Made by a program: the position numbers and the translations under genes
The notes under the pieces: model-generated
The model's input: the letters and a program-made list of their open reading frames with translations, nothing else
What the model was told of the DNA's origin: nothing
The model's database searches: none
Part shown: piece by piece, positions 9,201 through 17,625 of the stretch
Numbering within the stretch: the first letter of the stretch is position 1
Layout: each line of letters opens with the position of its first letter
NCBI GenBank assembly: GCA_910579675.1
Contig: CAJTUF010000003.1
Location: 98,603 to 162,602 of the forward strand
Direction: 5' to 3'
Source of the DNA: an uncultured Muribaculaceae bacterium
GTDB lineage: Bacteria > Bacteroidota > Bacteroidia > Bacteroidales > Muribaculaceae
DNA: 64,000 nt

Positions 9201-10391
9201 CGTCGCGACATCAGGCGCCAGACACGCGAGATACTTCAGATCATTGCTGGATTTCTCAACACTGCTGGCGGTCGACTCTATGTCGGTGTCTCTGACGAAG
9301 GTTATGTGCGTGGCGTGAATCAGGATCTCGAATATTTCAAGACCACCGACAAGATGGATCTCCATCTCATCAATGCTGTCGACAAGTATTTCAAGATGGT
9401 CGACCGATTCAGATTTATCCAGACATCATGGCGGGAATACGACGGCAAGAATGTCTATGTGGTCGATGTGCGTCCGTCGCGTATGCCGGTGCCCCTTGAA
9501 GGGCAATATTTCCAGCGCCACGGCACCTCTACACGCCACGTGCCCGCCGAACTCGAGGCCGGATTCCTTGAGATGCGACGCGACACTTCGATGCCACTCG
9601 AATTTGTGTGGTCCGACAGTGGAGATCAACCTGCGTCCACGCCAGCTCCTGTCCCCATTTCCACACCCGCTCCTGTTGCCGATGTGGTCCCGCTCCACGA
9701 CGCCGCCACTCCCGCCGATGAAGAGGAGCCGCAAGCCGAATCCGTAACCGTAGAAGCTCAAGTGATTGAATCGGAGGCGATTCCAGGATCCGAGGCCTAT
9801 GTCGCGGCCCCGGAAGGGACTATAGCCACCTCTGAGCGCCGCGACAACCGCCACTACGACACCTGCAATGGCACCCCCTTCCATGAGCCGGTATCGTTTT
9901 TCTACATCACGGCCCCCGACGGATCCTATACCATCAGCCCCGACGCCGAATGGACCTATGAGGACGATTCGCTCCTCACTCTGCGTATGCGCGAGGAGGA
10001 GGCCGACGCCGATCTGCTGGTGGTGTTTAAGTCGGGTCATGGCATACGCTTCGACTACTCCCGCCTCGGATCGCAGGGTCGCATCTCGGGTGGCGAGATA
10101 GTATTTGTCACCCCCGCGCGCAGCATCGACGGCCTCTTTATATATTACTCGACCGACGACGGACGCAATGTCTATAAGCGCTACTTCCCGGCCGAAAGCC
10201 TGCGCTACGGATCTGACTACGAGCAGGGCGACCGCCTCTTCCCCGCCGATGCTACCTTCCTCAAGGCCATTGTGATTGAGCCGGAGAGGGCTTCGGCTTT
10301 CGCTCGCTTTGAACGCAACGGTCAGCGCCTGTCGGGTGGAATGGCCGACCTCGAGCCCGACTATTCGCGTACCCTCACCTACCATCTCTGA
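6264..10391 (+). CDS. Very large AlbA_2 (Schlafen-type) domain protein of unknown role
   Basis: A 1375-residue, apparently soluble protein. The only domain I can name is a Schlafen AlbA_2 domain at about residues 955-1110: SQTVEFKTS, then REILQIIAGFLNTAGGRLYVGV and the GYVRGVNQDLEYF loop. The N-terminal ~170 residues are beta-rich with repeated 'G..Y.V' strands suggestive of OB/S1-like barrels. Another barrel-like stretch lies near 575-760. The intervening parts are helical. After AlbA_2 comes a Pro/Ala/Glu-rich linker (about 1115-1200) and a beta-rich C-terminal domain. There is no signal peptide. The kinase-like gene begins 53 bp downstream and may be co-transcribed. AlbA_2 proteins include nucleic-acid-binding regulators and defence proteins; a role here cannot be decided. 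Confidence 0.8.
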   Translation: MNLTKGQRLTLDVTADSYGYYTVDCDGQMLKVKKFDFQRYDKTPERLSCIVDKAEGSTIFLKQDMAPIFAARYTTGESYEFIVEKDMTMTGLPHYRVTQEGVGYWVLLPAKRGLKLSHGDRVRCRVGKIQGINLNLHIEEVLDRHGEPPMVLVKPTELAAHAGEEAYGALMEALAEEPRQLKAQQMLKSRNPEWVLEALRAGREHIFSSGRSPEASIVATLRSVAAYILEDSVLLGAFPAPRRISLREEIARLVSHCDDMLTALNIVAEGRQGEYISDMMAKLSASGYLYRPESKLRTLMCVFSLDPDSIDAKMTELISIIHKGNFSSWLAEPFCSAFVEQLQLYIDSCHTILDNISDIDGDEAESRLDKMLAAIAIQQILAAGRIGAATADSADELAVNRSRLYRYFTFKGNCSKPQMVEKAFQVAVSGDIPDNEFTWDDTKDLGRLARKLVSTQPLDSSRYTFVVPNKAALTVSADSIDLRINTQEASHPVIPLRLGLWHGLQVWLDEALPPDRRHPSTILQFRDSFASVQKALRDGAQVIPDRSGKAKGKAAPAQPRRERMKMLPDPGDTVEIVIDPSVPVNQGAERFACRVVEEGFRGTGFLDRMNINRSNNAIPVTAFLDEMNRPLRLRARVMACSQIDDSLSFSIIDELNRFINTNVEVGAEVTGVVMAMPAADGGYNSDRFTVLTEHGYTVWLDGAEFTDELFCGQTVGVRIDSVSTGGRTDILATCISCHLPERVTFEDAFSTLIYSYCDGQAYIPGGSADTNTALNGVATDDDSDSAGQMDEPISDSKVGELMHIIARLADLETDMVKAYNYFCFARLLADLLGLDQQSLYYARRCSIIEVLDEFASNGRVDLARVDSLSEMIIESTASSIEAQKLKLLAALDRPDRSDKVWEVIRTTASGQIEKLGRLILAYNALDGFKLGRERSAIREQIYNELHLVPDTLPEQIEGGHESQTVEFKTSLIYPAGNSMRRDIRRQTREILQIIAGFLNTAGGRLYVGVSDEGYVRGVNQDLEYFKTTDKMDLHLINAVDKYFKMVDRFRFIQTSWREYDGKNVYVVDVRPSRMPVPLEGQYFQRHGTSTRHVPAELEAGFLEMRRDTSMPLEFVWSDSGDQPASTPAPVPISTPAPVADVVPLHDAATPADEEEPQAESVTVEAQVIESEAIPGSEAYVAAPEGTIATSERRDNRHYDTCNGTPFHEPVSFFYITAPDGSYTISPDAEWTYEDDSLLTLRMREEEADADLLVVFKSGHGIRFDYSRLGSQGRISGGEIVFVTPARSIDGLFIYYSTDDGRNVYKRYFPAESLRYGSDYEQGDRLFPADATFLKAIVIEPERASAFARFERNGQRLSGGMADLEPDYSRTLTYHL

Positions 10392-10444
10392 CAATCATTT
10401 ATCTCCAGACGATTATATAAACTAACAAACAAACCCAGTATACC

Positions 10445-11542
10445 ATGACCTCCAATCTCAACGAAATCATTGGCCGCTTTGCCATTGAAGGTACTGTCGA
10501 TGCGGTGAAACCCCTCGGCAACGGCCTCATCAACGACACATATAAGGTGACCACCATCGGCACCGATCCCGACTATGTGCTCCAGCGCATCAACCACCAC
10601 ATCTTCACCGATGTAGAGGGCCTGCAGCGTAACATTCAGGCTGTGACCTCCCACATCCGCCGTAAGCTCGAAGCTGAGGGCGCCTCTGATATCGACCGCA
10701 AGGTACTCGCCTTCGTGCCCCTGACCGACGGCTCAGGCAAAACTTATTATTACGATGCCGACGCCGATGCCTATTGGCGCATGATGGTGTTTATTCCCGA
10801 CGCAGTGACAAAAGAAGCCGTGACTCCAGAGAGCTCACGCGACTGCGGTCGTGCGTTTGGCCAGTTTGAGGCGAGCCTCGTCGATATCGACTCCGAGCTC
10901 ACCGAGAGCATTCCTGACTTCCACAACATGGAGTTCCGTCTCAAGCAGCTTCGTGAGGCTGTAGAGGCCGATCCAAAGGGGCGTGTAGCCGAAGTCAAGG
11001 CCGAGCTCGACGATATCTTCAGCCACGCCGACGAGATGACCGCCGCCGAGCGCCTCCACCGCGAAGGCAAGCTCCCCAAGCGCATCTGCCACTGCGACAC
11101 AAAGGTCAACAACATGATGTTTGACAAAGAGGGCAATGTGCTCTGCGTAATCGACCTCGACACCGTGATGCCCTCGTATATCTTCTCCGACTACGGCGAC
11201 TTCCTCCGCACCGGCGCCAACAAGGTGGCTGAAGATGATCCCGCAATCGACAAGGTAGAGTTTGATATGGACATCTTCCGCGCTTTCACCGAAGGTTATC
11301 TTGAGAGCGCCAAGAGCTTCCTCCTCCCTGTGGAGATCGAAAACCTCCCCTATGCCGCAGCCCTCTTCCCCTACATGCAGGCAGTGCGTTTCCTCGCCGA
11401 CTACATCAACGGCGACACATACTACAAGATCAAATATCCGGAGCACAACCTCGTGCGCACCCACAACCAGCTCGCACTCTTCCACTCCGTGCTCGACAAT
11501 ACTCCCGCCATGCGCGACTTTATCGCCGCCCAGCTCGCCTGA
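10445..11542 (+). CDS. Aminoglycoside-phosphotransferase-fold sugar kinase, NahK-like
   Basis: A kinase of the APH/choline-kinase superfamily, 365 residues. The nucleotide loop is LGNGLINDTYKV (about 24-35). The catalytic loop is HCDTKVNN (216-223, catalytic Asp218 and Asn223), and the metal-binding segment is VIDLDTVM (about 235-242). Within this fold the layout resembles N-acetylhexosamine 1-kinase, which phosphorylates GlcNAc/GalNAc at C1. The sialidase and beta-hexosaminidase genes a few kb downstream fit such a role, since they would release these sugars. Homoserine or methylthioribose kinase-type activities cannot be ruled out. It follows the AlbA_2 gene and ends in a strong terminator. 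Confidence 0.75.
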   Translation: MTSNLNEIIGRFAIEGTVDAVKPLGNGLINDTYKVTTIGTDPDYVLQRINHHIFTDVEGLQRNIQAVTSHIRRKLEAEGASDIDRKVLAFVPLTDGSGKTYYYDADADAYWRMMVFIPDAVTKEAVTPESSRDCGRAFGQFEASLVDIDSELTESIPDFHNMEFRLKQLREAVEADPKGRVAEVKAELDDIFSHADEMTAAERLHREGKLPKRICHCDTKVNNMMFDKEGNVLCVIDLDTVMPSYIFSDYGDFLRTGANKVAEDDPAIDKVEFDMDIFRAFTEGYLESAKSFLLPVEIENLPYAAALFPYMQAVRFLADYINGDTYYKIKYPEHNLVRTHNQLALFHSVLDNTPAMRDFIAAQLA

Positions 11543-11569
11543 TCACATCTGATATATCAGCAACCATTT

Positions 11570-11603
11570 AGCAGCCCCTCGGCTTAGCGCCGCAGGGGCT
11601 GCT
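11570..11603 (+). terminator. Hairpin terminator after the NahK-like kinase
   Basis: AGCAGCCCCT plus CGGC pairs with GCCG-C-AGGGGCTGCT (one bulged C). T residues downstream are sparse. Confidence 0.65.
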
Positions 11604-11764
11604 CTGCGTTGTTCGCCCTACCCTGGCAAGGCCTATCAAAGTAGGTTTGACAGCCATATGCAAAATATCCAGGGGTATTTCTGAGAATGATGGTAATCCA
11701 CATATACAAAGTATCGAATTATAAAAAGTCAAGGCGATTATTTCTTATTTTGGAATTTTATTTC

Positions 11765-11772
11765 TAATTTTG
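11765..11772 (+). promoter_or_regulatory. -7 element for the HigBA pair
   Basis: TAATTTTG lies 27 bp before the toxin ATG. A TTTC 20 bp upstream (11741-11744) is a possible weak -33 element. The surrounding DNA is much more AT-rich than the flanking chromosome. Confidence 0.5.
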
Positions 11773-11798
11773 CAATTAGATAAAACCAATGCCATACG

Positions 11799-12092
11799 AT
11801 GAGAGTTATAACCGAAGAACCGTTGAAAAACTACATATCACGCTATCCTGACACGGAAACTGCTTTAAAAGCATGGCTAAAAATAGTGAAGAAAGCCAAT
11901 TGGTCTTGTTATGCTGATATCAAGAAAGACTTCAACAGCGTTGACAATGTAGGCAATCAACATTATGTGTTCAATATTCGTGGTAATAACCATAGAATGA
12001 TAGTTGTGATAAAGTTTACAATCAAATGGGTGTATATACGATTCATCGGTACTCATCAAGAGTACGATAAAATTGACGCATCCACAATTTAA
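11799..12092 (+). CDS. higB: HigB-family toxin (RelE-like mRNA interferase)
   Basis: A 97-residue protein matching the HigB_toxin family, a RelE-superfamily RNase that cleaves mRNA on the ribosome. Visible family features are KANWSCYADIKKDFNSVD, the HYVFNIRGNNHRMIVVIKF core strands and the terminal IRFIGTHQEYDKIDA block. As in other HigBA loci the toxin gene comes first. Its stop is 13 bp before the antitoxin ATG at 12106. AT-rich base use and isolation between chromosomal terminators point to horizontal acquisition. Confidence 0.88.
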   Translation: MRVITEEPLKNYISRYPDTETALKAWLKIVKKANWSCYADIKKDFNSVDNVGNQHYVFNIRGNNHRMIVVIKFTIKWVYIRFIGTHQEYDKIDASTI

Positions 12093-12105
12093 CAGAATAT
12101 TGATT

Positions 12106-12471
12106 ATGACTAAGATAGAAAACGAACAGCAGTACCGTTGGGCACTCAGCCGAGTGGAGGAAATTCTGCCTTTGGTCAAGGATGATACTCCACTGTCTGA
12201 TCCTAATAGCATCGAACTTGAATTGCTTTCAAGTCTTGTTGCCGACTATTCCGACGAGCATTACTCTATTGGAGAGCCGACGTTGGTCGACATGCTCAAA
12301 CTGAGGATGTATGAAATGGGGCTTACTCAGGTCGCTCTCTCAAAGCTCCTTGGTATTGCTCCTTCGAGAATCAGCGAATACCTTTCAGGAAAAAAAGAGC
12401 CTACTCTGCGACAGGCGCGTATAATCAGCACTAAGCTCAATATTGACCCATCAATCGTATTGGGCGTTTGA
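12106..12471 (+). CDS. higA: HigA-family antitoxin with XRE helix-turn-helix
   Basis: A protein of about 121 residues. The C-terminal half is a Cro/cI helix-turn-helix: GLTQVALSKLLGIAPSRISE, then YLSGKKEPTL, about residues 70-105. The N-terminal ~65 residues probably bind and neutralise HigB. The frame is open back to 12073, overlapping the toxin. I chose the ATG at 12106 (MTKIENEQQ) because the upstream extension has no family resemblance and the spacing from the toxin stop is normal. Antitoxins of this kind repress their own operon. Confidence 0.85.
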   Translation: MTKIENEQQYRWALSRVEEILPLVKDDTPLSDPNSIELELLSSLVADYSDEHYSIGEPTLVDMLKLRMYEMGLTQVALSKLLGIAPSRISEYLSGKKEPTLRQARIISTKLNIDPSIVLGV

Positions 12472-12656
12472 TTACGGTAATAATGTGGGAGATGAATGGG
12501 AAGTGAGTGGCGCCACGATTCCATATTCTGCCGGTAAACTTTCCGTGTGGTTTTTTAGTTTATTTATAGGTTTTGTCGTAACTACGTATGACAAAATTCT
12601 GTATATTTGCATAATTTATCGAATTATAACCACTTTAACCCCCACGTATCATTAAT

Positions 12657-13088
12657 ATGTCAATACTCAAAGAGTTTAAGGACTTTGCCATGAAGGGCAA
12701 TGTGGTCGATATGGCGGTCGGTGTGATCATCGGCGCCGCTTTCGGCAAGATTGTCTCGTCGCTTGTCGATGATATTATAATGCCTCTCATTGGAGTTGTT
12801 ACCGGCGGCATGAATTTTACCGACCTGAAGTGGGTCGTGCAGAAGGGCATCACCGAAGGTGAGACTGTGATCCAGCCTGAGGTGACCATGAATTATGGCG
12901 CTTGGATCCAGACTGTGGTCGACTTCCTCATCGTGGCGTTCTGTATATTTGTCATGATCAAGTTTATGAACCAGCTCCGTCGCAAGAAGGAGGAGGAACC
13001 CGCTCCCGCCCCGGCCCCAGAGCCTACTAAGGAAGAGTTGCTTCTTACCGAGATCCGCGATCTCCTCAGAGATCAGCAGAAAAAATAA
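12657..13088 (+). CDS. mscL: Large-conductance mechanosensitive channel
   Basis: MscL opens under membrane tension to release solutes during hypo-osmotic shock. The 143-residue protein has the hallmark N-terminus (FKDFAMKGNVVDMAVGVIIG), a first membrane helix at about 14-45, and a periplasmic loop with KWVVQKG. A second helix follows at about 80-102 (WIQTVVDFLIVAFCIFVMIKF), and the tail has a short Pro/Ala repeat before the terminal amphipathic bundle helix. A TATATTTG element at 12602-12609 gives a leader of about 40 nt. A perfect hairpin follows the stop. Confidence 0.97.
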   Translation: MSILKEFKDFAMKGNVVDMAVGVIIGAAFGKIVSSLVDDIIMPLIGVVTGGMNFTDLKWVVQKGITEGETVIQPEVTMNYGAWIQTVVDFLIVAFCIFVMIKFMNQLRRKKEEEPAPAPAPEPTKEELLLTEIRDLLRDQQKK

Positions 13089-13097
13089 TCTCCCTCC

Positions 13098-13117
13098 GGG
13101 GGCAGCCGGCTGCCCCC
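13098..13117 (+). terminator. Hairpin terminator after mscL
   Basis: A 20-bp perfect palindrome (GGGGGCAGC/GCTGCCCCC with a 2-nt centre) is followed by a CT-rich stretch. Confidence 0.6.
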
Positions 13118-13179
13118 GCCTCTCTTCTCCCTCTCCCTCCCTGCCTTAGATTTAATTACATGAACCAACTTATATCATA

Positions 13180-14487
13180 GTGAAAAAGATTATTCTCAGT
13201 GTTGTGTTGTTGCTGTCGGCGGCATGGTCGGCTTCAGTAGCGGCTGTGCCCGAAGGCACTGTGGTGTTTCGCTTCGACGGCACCCCCGGCCATGATATCG
13301 ACTATCGTATCCCGGCCATTACACGTGTCAATGCCGGCCCTCACGCAGGGCGTCTTATCGCCGCGTCCGACTATCGCTATTGCAAGCAGGATATAGGCGG
13401 CGGACGCATCGACCTCCACATAGCTTATAGCGACGACAATGGTGCCACATGGTCTAACCCCGCTGATTTTGTTGATGCCGCCGGAAATCCTGTGGCAAAA
13501 GGAACCGGAGCCCCCGGCGACACAATCACCAATCTCGACTGCGGATTTGGCGATGCTGCAATAGTGTCGGACCGCGAGACCGGCGAGATCATGATGCTCG
13601 CGTGCTGCGGCCGTCAGAACCTTTTCCGCTCCACACGCGAGAATCCGCAGCCATCTGCCCGCTGGTGGAGCAAGGATGGCGGCGACACATGGACCGCTCC
13701 CGACTACTCCCTTTGGGAGGAGATATACGGCCTTTTCGACGGCACTATTCCTGAAAAGAAGATCGATGGTCAGTTTATCGGCTCCGGACGTGTGATGCAG
13801 AGCAGCCGCATCAAGGTGGGCGACTACTACCGCCTCTATGCCGTCAACTCGGTGCAGAACAACCATGGCCGCACCATGCGCAACTATGTGCTCTACTCCG
13901 ACGATCTCGGTCGCTCATGGCACATCCTCGGCGATCCTATGATCGCTCCCGTACCGGCCGACGGCGACGAGCCCAAGGCCGAGGAACTCCCCGACGGCTC
14001 GGTGCTTCTCGCTGCCCGCGGACGCCGCTATGGCCGCCACTTCAACATTTTCCGCTACTCCGATCCCGCCAAGGCTGAAGGACAATGGGGCAAAGCCATA
14101 CTCACCAACATGGGTTATGAAAACGGACTCGCCGCCTGCAATGGCGAGATTCTTATCGTGCCCGTGATCGATACTGCCAGCGGCAAGGAAACCACTCTCG
14201 CTCTGCAGTCGGTGCCCCTAAGCGCCAAGCGCGAGAATGTGGGTCTGCTCTATAAGGTGCTCGACTCGCCGGCCGACTATGATTCGCCCGACGATTTCTC
14301 GCAGTGGGACGGTACCTTTCAGGTGAGCGACACCGGCTCAGGCTACTCCACCATGATCCAGCAGGCCGACGGCAACATAGCGTTTCTCTATGAAGAGGAG
14401 CCTGCTCCACGCATCTACTACAATATCGTGTATAAGAATCTGCCCATAGAGCTTATCACCGATGGCCGATACAAGGCAAAGATTTGA
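13180..14487 (+). CDS. Secreted exo-alpha-sialidase (GH33)
   Basis: Removes terminal sialic acids from glycoconjugates such as mucin. The 435-residue precursor has a signal peptide (about 1-22, ending SVAA), an RIP motif (Arg43-Pro45, part of the carboxylate-binding Arg triad), and Asp-boxes SDDNGATW (84-91), SKDGGDTW and SDDLGRSW. An acidic DEPKAEELPDGS segment probably carries the general-base Glu. The start codon is GTG at 13180, the only start that preserves the signal peptide. It lies 30 bp before a close paralogue that also starts with GTG, so the two look like a tandem duplication and one transcript. Confidence 0.93.
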   Translation: MKKIILSVVLLLSAAWSASVAAVPEGTVVFRFDGTPGHDIDYRIPAITRVNAGPHAGRLIAASDYRYCKQDIGGGRIDLHIAYSDDNGATWSNPADFVDAAGNPVAKGTGAPGDTITNLDCGFGDAAIVSDRETGEIMMLACCGRQNLFRSTRENPQPSARWWSKDGGDTWTAPDYSLWEEIYGLFDGTIPEKKIDGQFIGSGRVMQSSRIKVGDYYRLYAVNSVQNNHGRTMRNYVLYSDDLGRSWHILGDPMIAPVPADGDEPKAEELPDGSVLLAARGRRYGRHFNIFRYSDPAKAEGQWGKAILTNMGYENGLAACNGEILIVPVIDTASGKETTLALQSVPLSAKRENVGLLYKVLDSPADYDSPDDFSQWDGTFQVSDTGSGYSTMIQQADGNIAFLYEEEPAPRIYYNIVYKNLPIELITDGRYKAKI

Positions 14488-14517
14488 TCTCCACCATTTT
14501 TATCTATCAATATCATA

Positions 14518-17496
14518 GTGAAGAAAATATTTCTCATGGCTGCCATGCTGATCATGGCATGTACAGCAGCAATAGCGGCAGTGCCCGAAGGTACTGTGGT
14601 GTTTCGCTTCGACGGCACTCCCGGCTACGATATCGACTACCGTATCCCCGCAATTACCCGTGTCAACGCCGGCCCGCACGCCGGGCGTCTCATCGCCGTG
14701 GCCGACTACCGCTACTGCAAGCAGGATATAGGCGGAGGCCGTATTGATCTCCTCATGTCCTATAGCGACGACAATGGCGCCACATGGTCGGCGCCCGCGC
14801 CTTTCCTTGATGCCGCCGGTAATCCAGTGGCTCAGGGCACCGGTGCTCCGGGCGACACTATCACCAATCTCGACTGCGGATTTGGCGACGCTGCAATAGT
14901 GTCGGACCGCGAGACCGGCGAGATCATGATGCTTGCATGCTGCGGACGTCAGAATCTCTTCCGCTCCACTCGCGCCAATCCCCAGCCATCGGCCCGCTGG
15001 TGGAGCAAGGATGGTGGCGAAACTTGGACCGCCCCCGACTACTCCCTTTGGGAGGAGATCTACGGCCTCTTCGACGGAACCATCCCCGAAGGTAAGATCG
15101 ACGGACAGTTTATCGGCTCCGGTCGAGTGATGCAGAGCAGCCGCATCAAGGTGGGCGACCATTACCGCCTCTATGCTGTCAACTCTGTGCAGAACAACCA
15201 TGGAAAGACCATGCGCAACTATGTGCTCTACTCCGACGATCTCGGCCATTCGTGGCATATCCTCGGCGACCCGATGAAGGCTCCCGTGCCGGTCGACGGC
15301 GATGAGCCAAAGGCCGAAGAGCTACCCGACGGTTCGGTGCTCCTCGCTGCGCGTGGCCGCCGCGGCGGACGCCACTTCAACATCTTCCGCTACTCCGATC
15401 CCGTCAAGGCCGAAGGCCAGTGGGACGATGTTGTGCTCACCAACATGGGGCTTGACGGCATCAATGCCTGCAACGGCGAGGTGCTCATAGTGCCTGCCCG
15501 TTCGACCGAAAATGCCGAGGATTGCTACCTCGTGCTCCAGTCGGTGCCCATGAGCAAGGGACGCGAGAATGTGGGCATTTTCTACAAATCGCTCCGCTCC
15601 CCCTCCGACTATGATTCCCCCTCCGACTTTGCCGACGGCTGGGAAGGCTCTTTTCAGGTAAGCGACACTCTCTCGGCCTACTCCACCATGATCCAGCAGG
15701 CCGACGGAGCCATAGGTTTCCTCTATGAGGAGATAACTAAAGCGGGTCATCCCTACTCCATCGTTTATAAGCGCCTCCCCATAGAGGAGATCACCGGCGG
15801 ACGCTACAGCTACATCCCCGAGGCTCCTGCCACCGAACTGTCGTTTACTGCCGCTCCGCTCCCCGAAGGCCCTTTTTTTAATCTCACCCCCCGGCCAGCA
15901 TCCCTTGTGGCCGGTGAGGGTAGCTTCACTTTGCCTGCGGGGATGAAGATCAGCGTCAAAGGACTCGACAAGGCCATGAAAGCCGAAGTGGCAGCGTTTG
16001 TCAAGGATCTCAATCTCTCGACCGGCCTCAAGGTCAAGACCACCGGAAGCGCCAAAGCCCCCATGGTTGTGGCCTTCGACCCGGCAATCGCCCCCGAAGG
16101 CTATACTCTCGATGTCACCGCTTCAGGCATCCGCATCGGAGCCTCGGCACCCGCCGGGCTGTTCTATGCCTTCCAGACCGTTAAGAAGCTCCTCGGGCCT
16201 GAGGTGGTGCTCGGCAAGATCGCAGCCTCTACACGCAGCTATTCCCTTCCGTGCCTCGCCATTGCCGATCAGCCACATTTCGGCTATCGCGGATTCATGC
16301 TCGATGTGAGCCGCCACTTCTTCACTGTCGACGAGGTGAAGAAGATGCTCGACATGATGAGCTACTATAAGCTCAACAAGTTTCATTTCCACCTCACCGA
16401 CGATCAGGGCTGGCGCGTACAGATCGACAAGTATCCTAAGCTCACCTCTGTTGGCGCCACCGCACCCAAGGTGCGCCTCACCGATATGCACGCCAAGACC
16501 CAGACATGGGTCAACGAGCCTTACGGCCCGTTTTTCTACACCAAGGATGAACTCCGCGACATAGTCGACTATGCCGCCAAACGTCATATCGAGGTGATCC
16601 CCGAGATTGATATGCCCGGCCATTTCGTGGCAGCTCTCTGCGCCTATCCCGAGTTCAGCACCGACCCTGCCGCCAAGCGCGAGGTGTGGAGCGACGGTGG
16701 CATCTCCTCCGATGTGCTCAATGTGGCTGACCCAAAGGCTGTTGAGTTTGCAAAGGATATACTTGCCGAAGTGATGGAGATATTTCCCTCGCGCTATATT
16801 CATATAGGTGGCGATGAATGTCCCACCACCGCATGGGAGGCCAACGCAGCCTGTCAGGCTGTGGTCGACAATGAAAATCTGTCGTCCTACCGTCAGCTCC
16901 AGAGCCGCTTCACCCGTGAGATGGCCGACTTTATCAAGAGCAATGGCCGCGAGCTCCTCGTATGGAATGAGGCACTCACCGCCGACGGCTCCGACCGCGA
17001 TCTTATCCGCGACATCAACCCTACCATCATGTGCTGGGTAGGAGCCGACCGCGCCGTCAATGAGGCCACAACCCTCGGACTAAACGCCATCTATACCCCT
17101 TGGGGCCCTTATTATATCAACCGCACCCAGGGTGCCAACGAGCCTCCCGGCGCCGGATATGGTGTCGATGACGTGCGCCGCACCTACACCACTGTGCCCT
17201 TCTCAACTGCCGCTCCCGGCTCCGACTCGCTGCTCCGCGGAGTGCAGGGAACCTTCTGGACCGAGCATGTGTCGGATCCCGAATATCTCGAATATCTTGC
17301 TCTCCCGAGACTTCTGGCTATAGCCGAGGCCGGGTGGACTCCCGCCGAACTCAAAAACTGGCCCGACTTCCAGCGACGCATCACTGCCGATGCAGAGCTG
17401 TTTGATCTCGGTGGATATGCCTATACCCGCTTCTTCATGCTACCCCCGGCAGGCACGTCGGTCAACACCTACGACAAAGGCACTTCGACCAAGTAA
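14518..17496 (+). CDS. Sialidase (GH33) / beta-N-acetylhexosaminidase (GH20) fusion
   Basis: A 992-residue secreted two-enzyme protein. Residues 1-20 are a signal peptide. About 22-430 are a GH33 sialidase nearly identical in layout to the preceding gene (YRIP motif, Asp-boxes SDDNGATW, SKDGGETW, SDDLGHSW). About 455-580 are a GH20b-type domain, and 585-940 the GH20 barrel with FHLTDDQGWR and the catalytic pair Asp766-Glu767 in HIGGDE. Such a chain could remove sialic acid and then the exposed GlcNAc/GalNAc. The start codon is GTG, preceded by the same ATCATA as its neighbour. The NahK-like kinase gene upstream would handle the released amino sugar. Confidence 0.93.
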   Translation: MKKIFLMAAMLIMACTAAIAAVPEGTVVFRFDGTPGYDIDYRIPAITRVNAGPHAGRLIAVADYRYCKQDIGGGRIDLLMSYSDDNGATWSAPAPFLDAAGNPVAQGTGAPGDTITNLDCGFGDAAIVSDRETGEIMMLACCGRQNLFRSTRANPQPSARWWSKDGGETWTAPDYSLWEEIYGLFDGTIPEGKIDGQFIGSGRVMQSSRIKVGDHYRLYAVNSVQNNHGKTMRNYVLYSDDLGHSWHILGDPMKAPVPVDGDEPKAEELPDGSVLLAARGRRGGRHFNIFRYSDPVKAEGQWDDVVLTNMGLDGINACNGEVLIVPARSTENAEDCYLVLQSVPMSKGRENVGIFYKSLRSPSDYDSPSDFADGWEGSFQVSDTLSAYSTMIQQADGAIGFLYEEITKAGHPYSIVYKRLPIEEITGGRYSYIPEAPATELSFTAAPLPEGPFFNLTPRPASLVAGEGSFTLPAGMKISVKGLDKAMKAEVAAFVKDLNLSTGLKVKTTGSAKAPMVVAFDPAIAPEGYTLDVTASGIRIGASAPAGLFYAFQTVKKLLGPEVVLGKIAASTRSYSLPCLAIADQPHFGYRGFMLDVSRHFFTVDEVKKMLDMMSYYKLNKFHFHLTDDQGWRVQIDKYPKLTSVGATAPKVRLTDMHAKTQTWVNEPYGPFFYTKDELRDIVDYAAKRHIEVIPEIDMPGHFVAALCAYPEFSTDPAAKREVWSDGGISSDVLNVADPKAVEFAKDILAEVMEIFPSRYIHIGGDECPTTAWEANAACQAVVDNENLSSYRQLQSRFTREMADFIKSNGRELLVWNEALTADGSDRDLIRDINPTIMCWVGADRAVNEATTLGLNAIYTPWGPYYINRTQGANEPPGAGYGVDDVRRTYTTVPFSTAAPGSDSLLRGVQGTFWTEHVSDPEYLEYLALPRLLAIAEAGWTPAELKNWPDFQRRITADAELFDLGGYAYTRFFMLPPAGTSVNTYDKGTSTK

Positions 17497-17560
17497 GTCA
17501 GTCACAAGTCCTGCGGGACAAGCATAATGATCATTGCGTCTCAAAAAAGACGCTTTCAGC

Positions 17561-17591
17561 ATCGGGTGGTCTTAAATGGCCACCCGATTTT
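17561..17591 (+). terminator. Intrinsic terminator after the glycosidase genes
   Basis: ATCGGGTGGTC pairs with G-CCACCCGAT around a short loop and runs into TTTT. A smaller hairpin (GCGTC/GACGC, 17536-17552) precedes it. Confidence 0.7.
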
Positions 17592-17625
17592 GTTAGCCGT
17601 TAAAAAATAAGTCGTATATTCGCAC

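Noticed and set aside
8211..9365. Long open frame antisense to the AlbA_2 gene, and similar ones at 6663-7736 and 9426-10394
   Set aside because: They are antisense shadows caused by GC-rich codon bias; sequences look like no protein family and the sense gene is continuous.
12473..12656. Riboswitch or small gene between higA and mscL
   Set aside because: Only the mscL -7 element (12602-12609) is evident; no conserved riboswitch core or convincing frame was seen.
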